This document shows positions 1-12,900 of a DNA stretch of 64,000 bases, piece by piece. Under the pieces are notes generated by a model that was given only the letters and a program-made list of their open reading frames with translations, was not told where the DNA came from and did not search any database. Source of the DNA: Pleodorina starrii (taxonomy: Eukaryota > Chlorophyta > Chlorophyceae > Chlamydomonadales > Volvocaceae); contig BRXU01000039.1 of NCBI GenBank assembly GCA_030267565.1, forward strand, positions 310,001-374,000, written 5' to 3'. Numbering within the stretch: position 1 is the stretch's first letter; the number at the start of each line of letters is the position of its first letter. Position numbers and translations under genes: made by a program.

Positions 1-1287
1 ATTGCGTTCTTGACTGAAAGAATCCTCTCAAGTGGCTGTCTGGAGTACGTAGGTGGCAAAGGTTTTCAGTGGCAAGATCACTAGGTAAGTCTCTTAGCTA
101 GGGACAGCTAGGGATTGGGTTTGGCTAGTTCAGGTCGGCCTGGGCCAGACCCTGCCAGACAGTAGTTCAGCCCGCTACAGCCTAGTTTGCCATCTGTTTC
201 CGGCCCTCCCTCCCAACCTTGACTGGTTGATTGGGAGTCAACCAATCCAGTCGCTGATAAGACACGAGACATTTCCGATTGATGTTCTTATTGACGAATC
301 GGCCCGGCACCCCCCCATCGGCCCTCCCCTCGCACCCTAAGTGCTTCCATCGAGTCTCTGATTAGCGATATAGCTGCGGGAGTCTGCTTCTGTATGTAAG
401 CTTGCTAGTTTGGCCCGCGAGCTACCTTACTTCCGTCTCCCCCACCCACCCTTGCACCAGCCCTCACCAGCCGACAGTAGCCGACCATGACGCGTACATT
501 GCGTCACTGCAGAGAGTCCGTAAGGGATTACGGGCTCCAGGGGCTAAGTTTCCTTTGTCTTGTGTTAGTTTCCAGTTCGGCGGCCCATGAGCCTCTTGGC
601 TCGTCTGGGCCGTACCCCTGCCGTACAAGCTCAAGAAGCTTGTAACACAAACAGTCATAAGCCCAAGCTTCGCTGCAACCGAGAGCAGATAAATTATAAG
701 AAGGGCAATACAACTGCTTTAATGAGAAAAGATGCAAGCCATCTCAACATGTGTCGCCAGACCCGTGGCCAACCCGGCCCAGGCCCCAATGAGCTCTAAT
801 GGAGTCCCGACAAGAGGCACAGGCAAATTCATACTGCGGAAGAAGTGAAATGTTCCCTCTCTTCATGCTCCCATAAGCATGCGCCAAAACTCCAAAAGGT
901 CGCGTAGCTTTGTACAACATGGAATCAGGGACTCATTACGCCTTGCAAACGGTCTTCAGATCTTCAGGAAATTCCATATTCGTCTGTGAGGTTCCTGAGG
1001 AGAGAATTCGACAATGAAGGGCAAAAACTGCGATCTTGGAAGCCGTACTTTCATCTGGGTCTTGGGTAATCGGCAAGATGTGGGCAACATTTTAGTTGTT
1101 TACTTACTAGCTTCATTTACAGGGCCTAACATTACCCCACGGCTGACCAATTACACGGTTTATTCAAGCACAAACAACTAAAATGTTTTGCATAGCTCGT
1201 TGCGATGCCGTTCGGGCATGAAATGGAACCACGATACGCCTCAAGTTAAAATCTGAAGTAGCTTTGACAAGTAAAACCTACGAGATC
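1..1287. other. 5' flank of the ALB3-type gene, no gene recognised
   Basis: Only short open frames are present and none resembles a known protein or has convincing splice structure. The last part presumably holds the promoter and 5' UTR of the gene that starts at 1288. I see no tandem repeat or RNA gene here. Confidence 0.4.
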
Positions 1288-4200
1288 ATGTCAGCCTTGC
1301 AAAGCCGCTGTCCATCAGCCGCGCCTCGTATTCAACGCGGAGCCCGCACCACGCCCGGTTTCGCCAGGTGTGCTCTTCAGCATTCACTCCTCAAATCTCA
1401 CATCCTACATGCGTCTCGCAAGCCACTGGCGCAAGGGTCTCTTACCATGCCGTACTGCTGCAGGGGGTTCTCGGTCCCCTTGACATGCCCCAGCCGGACG
1501 CAGTGGTCCTCGAAGTGCCAGGCGGCCGCGGAGGCCAACGCTGCCGTCTCTCAGCTAGCTGCAGATGCGCCGTCGGCTCTGAACCTGGTCCAGCAACGTC
1601 TTGGGTTTCTGTATGAGCTCGCTGATGCAAGCGGCGCCGCGGCCATGACTGCCTCCGCAGCTGCCGCCGTGGCATCTGTCACTCCGGACGCTTCAGTTCC
1701 GCAGCGCGCCGGCGGCTGGGTGGCGCCGCTCGCAGACGCGCTGGAACAAGTCCTGTATGTGCTTCGAGACGGCCTAGACCAGCTGCATGTGCCGTACTCG
1801 TACGGCTATTCGATCATCCTGCTGACGCTGGTCGTGAAGATCGCTACCTTCCCGCTCACCAAGCAGCAGGTGCGGTTGGCGCGATTGGGCTGAAGCGGCT
1901 TGTGGTGTGCCGTGCAAGCACGGTGGGAGGAGGTTGCATACCGGATCTCGTGGCAGCCGCGGGGGCCTGGCCTGACCTCATCACAATAGGGGGTTGCAGA
2001 GGTCGGGATTGGAGGCTGCAGGGGCGGGTTTAGGAGATGAGTCCTCCGGCAAAGCAAGCTGACTGTCTGACAGGCAATTTGAAAGCAACCCAAAAGAAAT
2101 GTACCAAAGTAGCGATGGCGAAGTCGCAACGGCGAGGGGAACGTCCGACGGGGTGTATGGTGCCAAAAGAGCAGCCGAAGCCGCGATCCCGGAGCCGTGC
2201 ATCCCGGTGTGTCATGTGCCAAAGCCATGATCGCGCTGATCGCGACCCGAGGAAGAAGCCGACCTTTGCGGTTTCAACCGATGTAGCAGCAGGACCATGG
2301 GACGGGCGGATTCGTCCCTTGGCAAGGCGGCCCGGCGATGTCGTGAAGGAAAGGGTGTAAGGGGCAAGAAAGGGTGTAAGGGGCAAGAAAGGGGGTAAGG
2401 CAGCCGCGACAACGCCCTCCCTGGGGACATTTCGTGACGTCGTACAGTCCTTGAGCTCGAACTCTACAAGCCGGCGCCCTCCCGCGCCAGGGCGCCTCCT
2501 CCCCGGCCCCGTATGCGGTCGCTAACGGCTCTATCGCGTAGGTCAAAGCTGTGTCTCAGGCTTTGACCGCACCCGCGCATGTGTCCAAAGGGGCCTGATG
2601 GTGGGTCTTGAGTCGTTACGGAACTGCGTATAAGGCACTTCGTCTAAGGAACTGCGTAAAGCACTGAATGGATTGGTTGGCAGTGGACGGACCCGGAGAA
2701 TCTGGCTCTGGTGGTGCACGCCGCTCTTGACCCCGAACGCGGCCGAATCTTAAAGGAACTGCGCGCGAGATTGCACGTGCGCGTGAGGGTAAACATTGCA
2801 CGTGTGTGTGAGAGAGTACGCGCGAGCGTTCGTGCTAGGATTACCATGTGCGTGTGCGTGCGCGTGATGTCGCCGTTACCTTGTACGTGCGCGTTTGCGC
2901 GCGTGCGAATGAGGGTAGCCTTTTACAAGTTGCAAGTTACAAGTTCCCGCGTAAGAGTCGGGGGCGTCCGTCTGTAAAAGCCGGGGGGGCCATGGACGGT
3001 TGATTGTTGGTAGAGGTACGGTGGTGGGCGGGTGCGCTTTAACCCTCCCTTGACCGCTGGAGCGCGAGGCGCTGGAGCGCCGCGTGCCTTCCGGGTGTCT
3101 CAAACGCTAGCGGGAAAGCCGGCCACGGAAGCATGACTGGGGACGGAGGGCCAACGACTGGCCCCCGGTGACCTCCGTGTCAGTCCGTGTGCCAGGAGGA
3201 TATAAGAAGTGGTGTGTGTATATATGCGCGTCGGCGTAGGCGCGATTATAAACATAATATGTTGCGCGCGGCCCCGTGTGTAGCACGTATGTAAAAGTAT
3301 GTTTGTTGCGCGCGGCCCCGTGCACCCGTGCACCCGCCCCGTGGATGTGTGCAGGTAGAGTCTGCACTGGCGGTGCAGGCGCTGAAGCCGCGCGTGGATC
3401 TGATCAAGGACCGCTTCGGCGACGACAAGGACAAGATCCAGAAGGAGACTTCCGTACTGTACGAGCAGGCGGGCGTCAACCCGCTGGCGGGCTGCCTGCC
3501 CACGCTGGCCACCATTCCCATCTTCATCGGCCTCTACTCGTCGCTTACCAATGTGGCCAATGAGGGGCTGCTGGACACTCAGGGCTTCTATTGGATTCCC
3601 TCCTTGGCAGGTGCGTGGGACGGGTCGGGCGGTCGGGCGGGGGGTTATGAAGGTACCAAGCGCACCAAGGGAACTGCAGGCGACGCGGGGGGCGGGGGAC
3701 GGGCCGCAGGCCGGGAGGGGGGGGTTGGGGGGCGCTGGGGAGGTTCAGATGGGACAGTAAATCAGTAATGCATGTAGTACCTGACATCACGGGGCGGCAT
3801 TGGTGTAGGGAGGCACACGTTGTTGGTGTCACAGGATCTCGTCACACGACTGCGTTTTGTCGCGGGAAAGAGGAAGGAGGGGAAGCGCGGGATTTAGTCT
3901 GCGCACGCGCAAGTCTGCACCCACGGGTGAAAGTTGGCATCCATTGCCCCCCCCCGTTGTCTTCCTGCCCCGCGGTGGCCTGCCTCGTTGGCACGGTCCC
4001 CATCTCCCCCCACCTCCTCATCGAGGCACGCGCTGAGCTCATCAGCTGACGATCCCCGCGTTTCCTTTTGCCGATATCTCTCCCCCCACTGCCCGCCCTA
4101 CCTCTGCCCACCCTACCTCTGCCCACCTTCCCCACTGCCTACCTTCCCCACTGCCCTCCTTCCCCACTGCCCACCTTCCCCACCGCCCACCTTCCCCACT

Positions 4201-5157
4201 GCCCTCCTTCCGACGGTGAACGCGGACACCCGCGGGTCTGCCCCTCCAGGTCCCACCACGCTGGCCCAGCGCCAGTCGGGCCTGGGCACCTCGTGGCTCT
4301 TCCCCTTGGTCGACGGCGCGCCGCCCATCGGCTGGGACGAGGCGGCCGCCTACCTCACCCTGCCCGTACTGCTCGTCCTGGTGCAGTACGCCTCGTCGTT
4401 CCTGACCACCCCGCCCATCGACCCCAAGGACGAGAACGCAAACACGCAGCGTGCGCTGCTGGTAGGGCTGCCGCTCATGATTGGCTGGTTCTCACTCAAC
4501 GTGCCCAGCGGCCTGTCGCTGTACTACCTCTCCAACACGGCGCTCAGCGCAGCGCAGCAGATCTACCTCAAGAAGCTGGGAGGCGCCAAGGTGACGATCA
4601 ACGAGCTGGGACCCGTCACCAAGCCAGGATCGGGACGGCGCTCGGGTGAGTGGGGTAAGAGGGCTCCGTGTATCTGTATCTCTCCCGAGCCCACCTCCGA
4701 GTTCTGCTTCATTCGGTTTACCAGTCGAAGTACTGGCTACAAACTTCCTCTTACCGTATCTCGCTCTGTGCCCAGTTGCCCACCTCCCTGTGCTCCTTCG
4801 TCCTTACACTCCCCACGCTTCGTTGCTCCCCACGCCCGTGCCGCAGGCGTCCCGGCCACTGACTTCCAGGTGTGGGTGCCCACCACAGTGATGACGACGG
4901 AGGAGGCCGCCAAGGCGCGCGCGGCGGCGGAGGCGGCGGCGGAAGCGGCGCGGGATGCAGCGGAGGCAGCGTCGTACGAGAGCTCGGGCGCCTCGGTTGA
5001 TGCCGGCGCGGCTGCGCCGCTGGCGGCTGCAGCCGCGCCGGTGCTGGACCCGGCAGCCGTCAACCGGCGCTGCAAGCGGCGGCGGCTGTCGTCTCTGGTG
5101 CAGGACGGCAGCAGCGGGGTGCAGGTGGTGGTGGCGGCCGCTAACACGTCTGCGTGA
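1288..5157 (+). CDS. ALB3: ALB3-type thylakoid membrane insertase (YidC/Oxa1/Alb3 family), 4 exons
   Basis: Exons read as 1288-1869, 3355-3610, 4250-4645 and 4847-5157, all with GT..AG borders and matching phase, giving about 514 residues. Family role: Alb3 inserts light-harvesting and other proteins into the thylakoid membrane together with the chloroplast SRP pathway. Seen here: an N-terminal stretch rich in Ser/Ala/Arg, fitting a plastid transit peptide. Membrane segment 1 contains KIATFPLTKQQ at the end of exon 1 (Lys near 184, where bacterial YidC has its groove Arg). Exon 2 carries the family signature GVNPLAGCLPTLATIPIFIG. Exon 3 holds the remaining membrane segments around LPVLLVLVQYASSFL and GLPLMIGWFSLNVPSGLSLY. 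Exon 4 gives an Ala-rich, partly charged stromal tail ending VAAANTSA. ATG 1288 was chosen because the frame upstream offers only a non-ATG start at 1264. Green algae can have two ALB3 paralogues; which one this is cannot be told. Confidence 0.93.
4079..4211 (+). repeat. C/T-rich ~16-bp tandem repeat in ALB3 intron 2
   Basis: Repeats of the form CTGCCCACCTTCCCCA with variants fill the end of the intron just upstream of the exon 3 acceptor, so the array doubles as an extended polypyrimidine tract. Confidence 0.7.
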
Positions 5158-5184
5158 GCGCGCGAGCGCGGGTGTCCCGTCGGT

Positions 5185-5557
5185 CAGGAGCACGTGCGAC
5201 CCGTGGGCCGGGAGCACGGGTGACCCGTGGGCCGGGAGCGCGCGTGACCCGTGGGTCGGGAGCACAGGTGACCCGTGGGTCGGGAGCACGGGTGACCCGT
5301 GGATCGGAGGCACAGGTGACCCGTGGGTCGGGAGCACGGGTGACCCAGCACGAGTGACCCGTGGGTCGGGAGCACGGATGATCCGTGGGTCGGGAGCACG
5401 GGTGACCCGTGGGTCGGGAGCACGGGTGACCCGTGGATCGGAGGCACAGGTGACCCGTGGGTCGGGAGCACGGGTGACCCAGCACGAGTGACCCGTGGGT
5501 CGGGAGCACGGATGATCCGTGGGTCGGGAGCACGGGTGACCTGTGGGTCGGGGTTTG
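5185..5557 (+). repeat. 24-bp minisatellite in the ALB3 3' flank
   Basis: About fifteen degenerate copies of a 24-bp unit containing gggtcgggagcacgg and gtgacccgt lie directly after the ALB3 stop codon, probably in the 3' UTR or just beyond. A larger block containing 'acccagcacgagtgac' is itself duplicated inside the array. Both strands are open in several frames because the unit length is a multiple of three and has no stop; I do not regard this as coding. Confidence 0.85.
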
Positions 5558-6914
5558 TGCCGATCGGAGCGTGGGGCGACACGCGCATGCGGGCGGCTGA
5601 TGAGGCGTAGCGCATCTCACAGACACGCATGCCTTTCCGGGCACATGTGCCTCGGAACGATAGCGTGCCGGCCGGCCGGTACACTGCTGCCGTCAGCCTG
5701 GGAGGATGTGTGGAGCGCATTTTGCTCGGGCGTTTGCAAGTTTGGCGCTGCGGGTCGCTTTCGGTTCCCTTGGTTAGTTGAGCCATAGGCGACTGAACGT
5801 GCCCTTGTGTACTATGCGGGCCCAACTGAGGGAGGGGGACTGAAGGAGCGGGAGCGGAAATCGGGCGTGCCAGCGAGCGAGAGGGACGCTTCGAGTCGGG
5901 ATGGGCTGCGCAAACTGGATGTTCGGTTCGGTTCGGTTGTACATGTCAAGCTGTTTACCCTCCCTGGTGAGAGTCTCTCCAGGGGATGATACTAGAGGCG
6001 CTGCGGCGAAGGGAGTGTGGCTGCCTCAGGGCCGGGTGTGCTGCATGACGTGACACGAGAGCTGTGGACGGACGGAGGGCGGTTGTCGCCAAGCTCTTGG
6101 ACGGAGGCTGTTGTTGTCGTCGCAGGCAACAACACTGATCCTTTTGGGTCCACTGTAAAACAGTTCCTTCACAACACTGGTATCTGGTCGTTTGGCCCGC
6201 TGTCCGCGGTTTGAGCTTCGGCCGCAGCAGTGTCAGGTGCCAGTGGTCATATCGAATGTATTCTGCCCAGGAGTGGGACATGATATACGGCCCGACTGAA
6301 CGAGCGCGACAGCGTGTGAGGGCCGGAGGCCCGAACGAGCGCCCACCACCAACGGTGCGGATAGTGGGTATCGTACATCCCAGCTCTTCGGTTTTCGCGT
6401 TCCAGAAATGATCAGCTTCTTATATATTACGGAGTTGAAGGTGTGCCCGCGGTCCAGGCTCGCTTTTGTATGCGGCTGACCTACTCGTAGTCGTTGACCG
6501 CGTACCAGCGGACAGGTGATACTTCATACTTGCACCTTCGCACTGCGGCCCTGATTTATTTGTCATATCTAGTACTGTTTTGAACAATGTTCGCACCGCC
6601 TTGTATGCGCAACGCCCCGCTGTGCAACCTCCATAGTTCTGAACATGGAATTAATCCGTGCATCAATATACTTGGCTAGCCCCTTCCCGAAAAGAACGTT
6701 CAAGCTAGAGTATGCCGAAACAGAAGGACTCAGGTGCGAGCTCGGTCTAAGAGAATGTGAACTTTCGAGTACCGTAGTGTTGAGCATTCGGAGGCTTGGA
6801 ACGGGATAGCAAATTGACTTCTATGGACAGGTTCTTGCTCAAACGGTACATGGGCGTTCTACCACTGCATGTGGCGCCACGTGCCCCTTATCACTGCGTT
6901 TGCCAAGTTGCTTC
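5558..6914. other. Intergenic region between ALB3 and the DUF3754 gene
   Basis: No protein or RNA gene recognised. It should hold the ALB3 polyadenylation site (a TGTAA, the usual algal signal, occurs near 6154) and the promoter of the downstream gene, but neither is defined by the sequence alone. Confidence 0.4.
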
Positions 6915-9900
6915 ATGTCAAAGAGCCCGCCGGCCCATTGTGCCCGTCAACCGGGCCCGTCAACGAGCCCCCCGTTTCCCTCCAAACCTCCCGAAATTCC
7001 AGGGGCCCTGGAGCCGCAAACCTCCATGCGACCATCGCGGCTGCCGCCCGCGACGCTGGCGCCGCTACCCCAGCGACCCACCCTGGAGCCGGTTGCCCTG
7101 CCGCCAGCACAATCCCTCTCTCGACCCAGGCTTCCCCTGGCCATCCCAGGACAGGACCCGCAGCCGCTCCCGGCGGATCCATCGCCCTTGCCAGCGCAGC
7201 CCTCCCTGACTACCCATTCCGCAGCGGACAAGAAAGAGGCGGCGGCGGAGCCGCCGCCGCCGCCAGCTCCTGCAGCTTCCGCCGCCGCCGCTTCCTCTCC
7301 AAATGACGCGCGAGAGCCCGCCAGCATAGCCGGCCTCGCGAGTCCGGTCGCCGCCAGCGCCCCGGCCGATGCGGCGGTGCCGCCGGAGCCGGCGCCCCAG
7401 CGATCCAGCCGAACAGCCCTACAGCCTCGGAAAACTCCTGGTCAGACAAATGCGCAGGCCGCCGCTGTCGAGCCAGCGGAGGCATCAGCAGCAGCCAGGC
7501 GACCCAGCCAGACAAATCCGCCGGCGGCTGCCGCGAAGGCGGCGGGGGCAGCGGCGGCGGCGGCAGCCCCGGCCAGTCAGGCTGCGCCGGCGACGGCGGC
7601 ACCGCCGCCGCTGCGGGATGCCCCGGCGCCGGAGCCAGCGGATCCTCAGTCGCCCACCCTCCCTGGCGCTATCCCGGGCACCCCAACGGTCGAAGCCCGG
7701 GTCCGGTTTGAGGCGGCGGTGGCGGCGGCCCCCCCGGCGGCCAGCAGAGCGGGTCAACGGGAGCCGCCAAAGGAACCGCCGCCGCCGAGGGCGGTTGACC
7801 ACGTGTCACTGACAACCGACGGCCGTACGGTTGAGCAGTACATCCCATTCGGCTTTGTGGAGCTTCGAAGTGGGTGTGTGTGGGCGCGTGCGTCGGGCCG
7901 GGTGTTGCATGAAAGGTTGGTTGACAGGGGAGTAAACAGCAGCTGTCGGGATAGGGCCGCTTCTTGGGCTTGGAAGCATGTGTGGGCGCCCGTACCCCCG
8001 GGGCGCCAGCATGGGGCCGAGAGAACCGCAGCGAACCGAGCACCAACCGAGGCGATGGGCAGCTTGGGGGGGCGGCTGAGCCCTGCCTGCCTTGTCGGCC
8101 TCTCGGCTTTGGCTTGGCAGCGCTGCTGCCGCGGGGCCACTTGACAGCAGTGCGGCAGTGTCGCTGGGCTATCGGCAAAAGCAAAGAGCGGGCCGCGGAT
8201 TCGCCGTCTGCGCTCGGCCCGTTTCGTGCACACACACGCACGCACACACACACCTATATATACACGCACACACACGCACAGGTGACGCACGCGCGTCCTA
8301 TCCTCCCTGCTTGCCGCCGCCAGCGACCCAGCGAGGGGTACAAGACACGTCTGGAGCTCACAGCAGCCACCACTACTGCCACCATGCCACTACCTTGCTG
8401 CTATTGCGACGATGACACGTGTCATAGCCGCAGCCGCCCCCATCCATCCCCTCAAATCCCACTCTCCTCCCTGAGTACGCCGCGTCCGTCATCCGTATCA
8501 TCTTCCTCACCACCTCCGTGTCCCAGTCCCGTCACTTACGTGCCCTCCTACTTACTAGTTACTCCCTCGCTGCCTCACATCTTCCCCCCCCCAGACAAGC
8601 TGCTGGCTGACTTCCCGCACGTGTTCGCCGACCCGGGGGTCGCTAAGAAGTTTCTGGAGCTGTGCAAGTGGATCTCGCTGCGCAACTCGCTGCGGTGAGG
8701 GCCCTCCCTCCCTCCCTCCTCCCTCTCGGTCTCTCTAGTCTCCCTCCCTCCCTCCCGGTTTCTTGTCTCCTTCCCGCGCTCTCTCTCTCTCTCTCCCTCC
8801 CTCTCTGTCCTTCTGTGTCCTTCTGTGTGTGTGTTATCTCTGCGAACGTGTGTATGTGTTTGAGTACACCTGGCGCCGTGCACAATTCGTCGTCGGCGCT
8901 GCCATACCCGCGCTCACAATGGTGTACGGTCTCTTTCCCAAAGGCTCGCGGCCCCGGTAGTCTTCCCCTCCCCCCCTGCCTCTCAAACCACTTCACCTTG
9001 CCGTACTGTACGGCAGGCTGGAACTGGACTACGGCGACGCGGACGAGAAGTACGCCCCGCTTGACCCTGATAAGGACACGCTGGCGTTCAAGGCCGCCGC
9101 CGCCGCGGAAGGCTCTCCGGCGACGGGGTCTGGAAAGGTGCCGGCGGCGCTTGAGCCCGTCAAGAGCCTCTTGCCCAAGTGCGTGTGGGCGTGTTTGTCG
9201 AGGAGGGTGTTAAATAATATGTTTAGCTGCGCCGACACTTGCGTGGTTTGGGGCCTGGGGGTTTGGGAGGGGGCAAGGTCATGAGGGACAGCATCATGGT
9301 TGTGTGCGTCTGCGGGAGCCGTGCCCGGATGGAGTTGTCGCAGGCGCCCCCCAAAAAGCGCTTTCTGGTGGCATGAGGCCGGCGCACTACCGGACCTGCA
9401 GCCGCCGGTACTTCCCCTCCTTCGCTCCGGTATCTCCTTGTTTACCCCTCCGGCGCCCGCTCGCTCTCACATACCCCTCGATTGTGCCTGCCGTACTAAC
9501 CGTACATGTACTGCAGGACGGATCTGAAGGCCATGGTGGCGGATCTGTACGGCGAGCTGGATCGGATCTTGGACAAGGCCGAGTTCACCGAGCTGCCGCC
9601 CGAGGATCTGGAGGACGTGAGTCGTTCCCTGCCCCTGCCCCTCTCTCTCTATGTCTCTTTTTCTCGGGTGGATTTATGCCGGATTGAGTTTGAGCAACGT
9701 GCCTGGCTCGGATTGGCCCCGGCGGCGGCGCGCGGCCCGCGACCCGTGGTGGTGGCGGCGGAGGTTGTTGGTGGGGCGGTGGGGTTGACGACGGCAGCGA
9801 CGGCGGCGGCGGCGGCGGCGGCGGCTATGGTGTGACGGGCGGGGTGCCTTGGCGGCGGGTGGGGCAAGGGGCGTGTGGTTCCCCTCGCTACTGTTGCTGC

Positions 9901-12900
9901 ATGGTCGCGGCCCCAAGCCAGGCCCTACCGGCAGGTCTTGGTATATGTTGTTTCCTGCGCACGGCCGTACTCATTCCCCTGTTCTTCCTGCTCTTCCTCG
10001 GCGTCATCATCTCAATGAACCAACCTTTCCCCCTTCCCCGCCTCCACGCCTCCCCTCGCCGCGCCTCTCCCCGCCTCGCCACGCCTCGGCCGCGCCTCGT
10101 CTCCTCTCGTCTCGCGCCTCGGTCTCCTCTCGCTTACCCACCTCAGGCAAAGAAACACAAGAGCCTGATGGGCCTCGAGGTGACCCCCGCCCCCGAGGAG
10201 CTGCTCGAATACCGACTCCACTACCGCGGCACCAGGACAAAAACGGTACGACATGGCACGGGCGGTACCAAAACCCGGGCGTTACGGCAAAGGGAAAGTG
10301 GGGGACGAGCGTCGGGAAGGGGCGCGTGCGTGCATGTGTTCGTGCGTTTGTGCGCGCGCGAGTGTGTGTGCAAGTGTGTGCGGGTGTATGTGTTCATTAC
10401 CTGCCTCCCCACCTTCCCTCCCACTTCCCACCGTCCCTTACCTTCCCCCCTTCCCTCTCTACCGCCCTGCCTCCGTGCGTCCGCGTTCCTCGGTCCCCTC
10501 CGGGCCGTCCCCCCCCCGCAGATTCAGTTCCGGCGCTGGTGGCTGTTCAAGCGACGGATCGAGATGAACGTGTATGAGCGACTTGCCATCTGTTTCCGGT
10601 ACGTGGACCCACGGGTCGGTCGAGGGTCTGCGCCGACCCATGGGTCGGACTGTGCGACGAGATCGGGCTGTTTCTCCGGGGCTGCGTTTGACGTGGCGCA
10701 CTGTCGCCCTTTCACCCGCACCACGACACAGGGGCTGCTACGGCGGCCGCCTCACCTCGTGTGATTGCCTGCCGTCACTTCCAACTCCACCCCCCTCCCC
10801 CGCCTTTACCTCCGCGCGCCACCTTCTCTCCCCTGATTGCTAGTTTCTGGTTGCTGCAACCAGTACCAAGAATGAATCGCACTGCAAACACCCCTTTCTT
10901 CCCTGGCGATTCGTCTCCGTATCGCTTTCCCCTCGTTGGCCCGCCGCCAAACCGCCACCCCCCTTCGGTACCGCCACCCCCTTCCACCTCCCCTGCCGCC
11001 CCCTTCCCTCCCCTCCCCTTTCCGCGCTGCGGTGTCTTTGTGCAACTCCTTCCCACTCCCTGCGGTGTCCATCGCACTCCCTTGCAGCCTGAAGAAGCCG
11101 GTGAACGAGGAGGATGTCCCGGAGGAGGCATTCCACGGCGGCAGTCTGGGAGTGGATACGCGGCCCTGGTACCGGAGGCTCATGTGGTGAGGGCGTGGGC
11201 AAGGGCGGGGCCGCAGGGGGCGGGGTATTCACGTTCAGGCCGGAGCCCGTGAACGGTAAAGTAACAGAAGAAGGCCGGAGGTAGTAAAGATGAAACCGCA
11301 GCGGTGAAACGGGGCGGGGCGGGGGTGGGTCCGGAGCGTGGCAGGACTGGAGGCATCAGCGCGAGCCGCGGCTTGGCAGGGTGGGGGGGAGCGGGGCGGG
11401 GCGCGCGCGGGTTACCGCGGCCTCAACGCTCCCAGGAGCTCAAACACCTTCGCATGCCACCCATCTTCACCGTCTCCTGTCTTCCTTCCCCCCTCCCCAA
11501 AGAGGGGGAGGGAAGGAAGGCCTATACGTGGATACCGGTATACGTGGACACCTCCAGAGAGACCGGCCAACGACATCCAGCGACAGGTGGTCAGCGGGTG
11601 GTCAGCGGGTGGGCCCTCCCCTCCCTCCCCTCGCGGTCCCTTCACAATCCGAACTTGGCTCACCGGCACACCTAAACTCACGATAACCTGGTGGGGCTGA
11701 CCGCTGCAACCAGTACCGTACCAAAGACGTATTGGGCCTCAACAAATTCCCCTCTCCCCCCTCTTTTCGTGCAGCACCTCCCTCCCGCCCGCCCGCGCCT
11801 TCCGCTCCCTCGGCCAACGGAATTCCACTCCCCTCCCTGGCCCCTGGCTCCCTCCCTGGCCCCTGGCTCCCTCCCTGGCCTCTGGCTCCCTCCCTGGCCC
11901 CTGGCTCCCTCCCTGACTCCCTCCCTGACTCCCTCCGTTCCACCGCTGCTCCGGTCTCATCTTTACCATTCCAGCCATGCACGCCTCCCCCCTCCTGTCC
12001 GTTCGCTAACGCCGTCTCTGTCACACCGCTGCGCCTTTCTCCTTATCTCTCCCTCGCCCCCCCCCATCCATCCAACCATTCGTGTGCAGCTCCCGCCGCC
12101 CGTCCGTCGCCCCCGCGCTGCTGGACCTGCGCGACGAGTTCGTGTACATGAAGTTGTTCAAGGATGTGCTGCAGAGCGACGTTGACATGCTGCTGCCGGG
12201 GGCGGTAATCAAGTTCACTTGGCTGGATTACGTGAGTGCCGCCGTATGCCGTACGGTATACGACACGTGTGTCGACGTGTGTGTGTGGGCTGGGGTTGGG
12301 AGCTGGGGAGAGGATGAAAGTACCTTCAATGTAGGGATGGAAACTACGGCGTAGTAGTATAATTTTTGGACCGTAATTTAGGTAAAGCTTAAAGCGTAAA
12401 ACCCTAAAACCCTAAGACACCGTAATCTGCGGTTTGGTTCGTCCCAATGCCGACCGTAATGCTTAACGGTCCGTACTGGTAGTCGATTTTAAGTCCTGCC
12501 AAACCACCATTTCGGTTATTTGATATTCAGGCCTATCATTTCCACTAATTCCTAATCTCTGGTCCCATGGGTCGCGTCTGGTACATTGGCCGATCGGCCA
12601 CCCACCAAGCCCCACCGTCGGTGTGAAAGAGGCCGTGAAGAAGAGCCCCACTTTGCAAGCTGGAACTGCTAGACCTACCCCATAGCAGTAGAAGCCCCAT
12701 ATGGCCAGGAGGGCATGGGCCCAGGAACAGGGCCACCTAGGTGACCTGCCAGTTCTCCACACCGGAGGAGGAGTAGGAAGAGGGCAGCAGCGAGCAGAAG
12801 GGGGATGCGCACGTAGTGTGCAATGATGTACCGTTATTGAACCCACAGAAACACGATGCGGTCAACCCCTCTGGCCACCAGGCAAAATCCATCCAACCCT

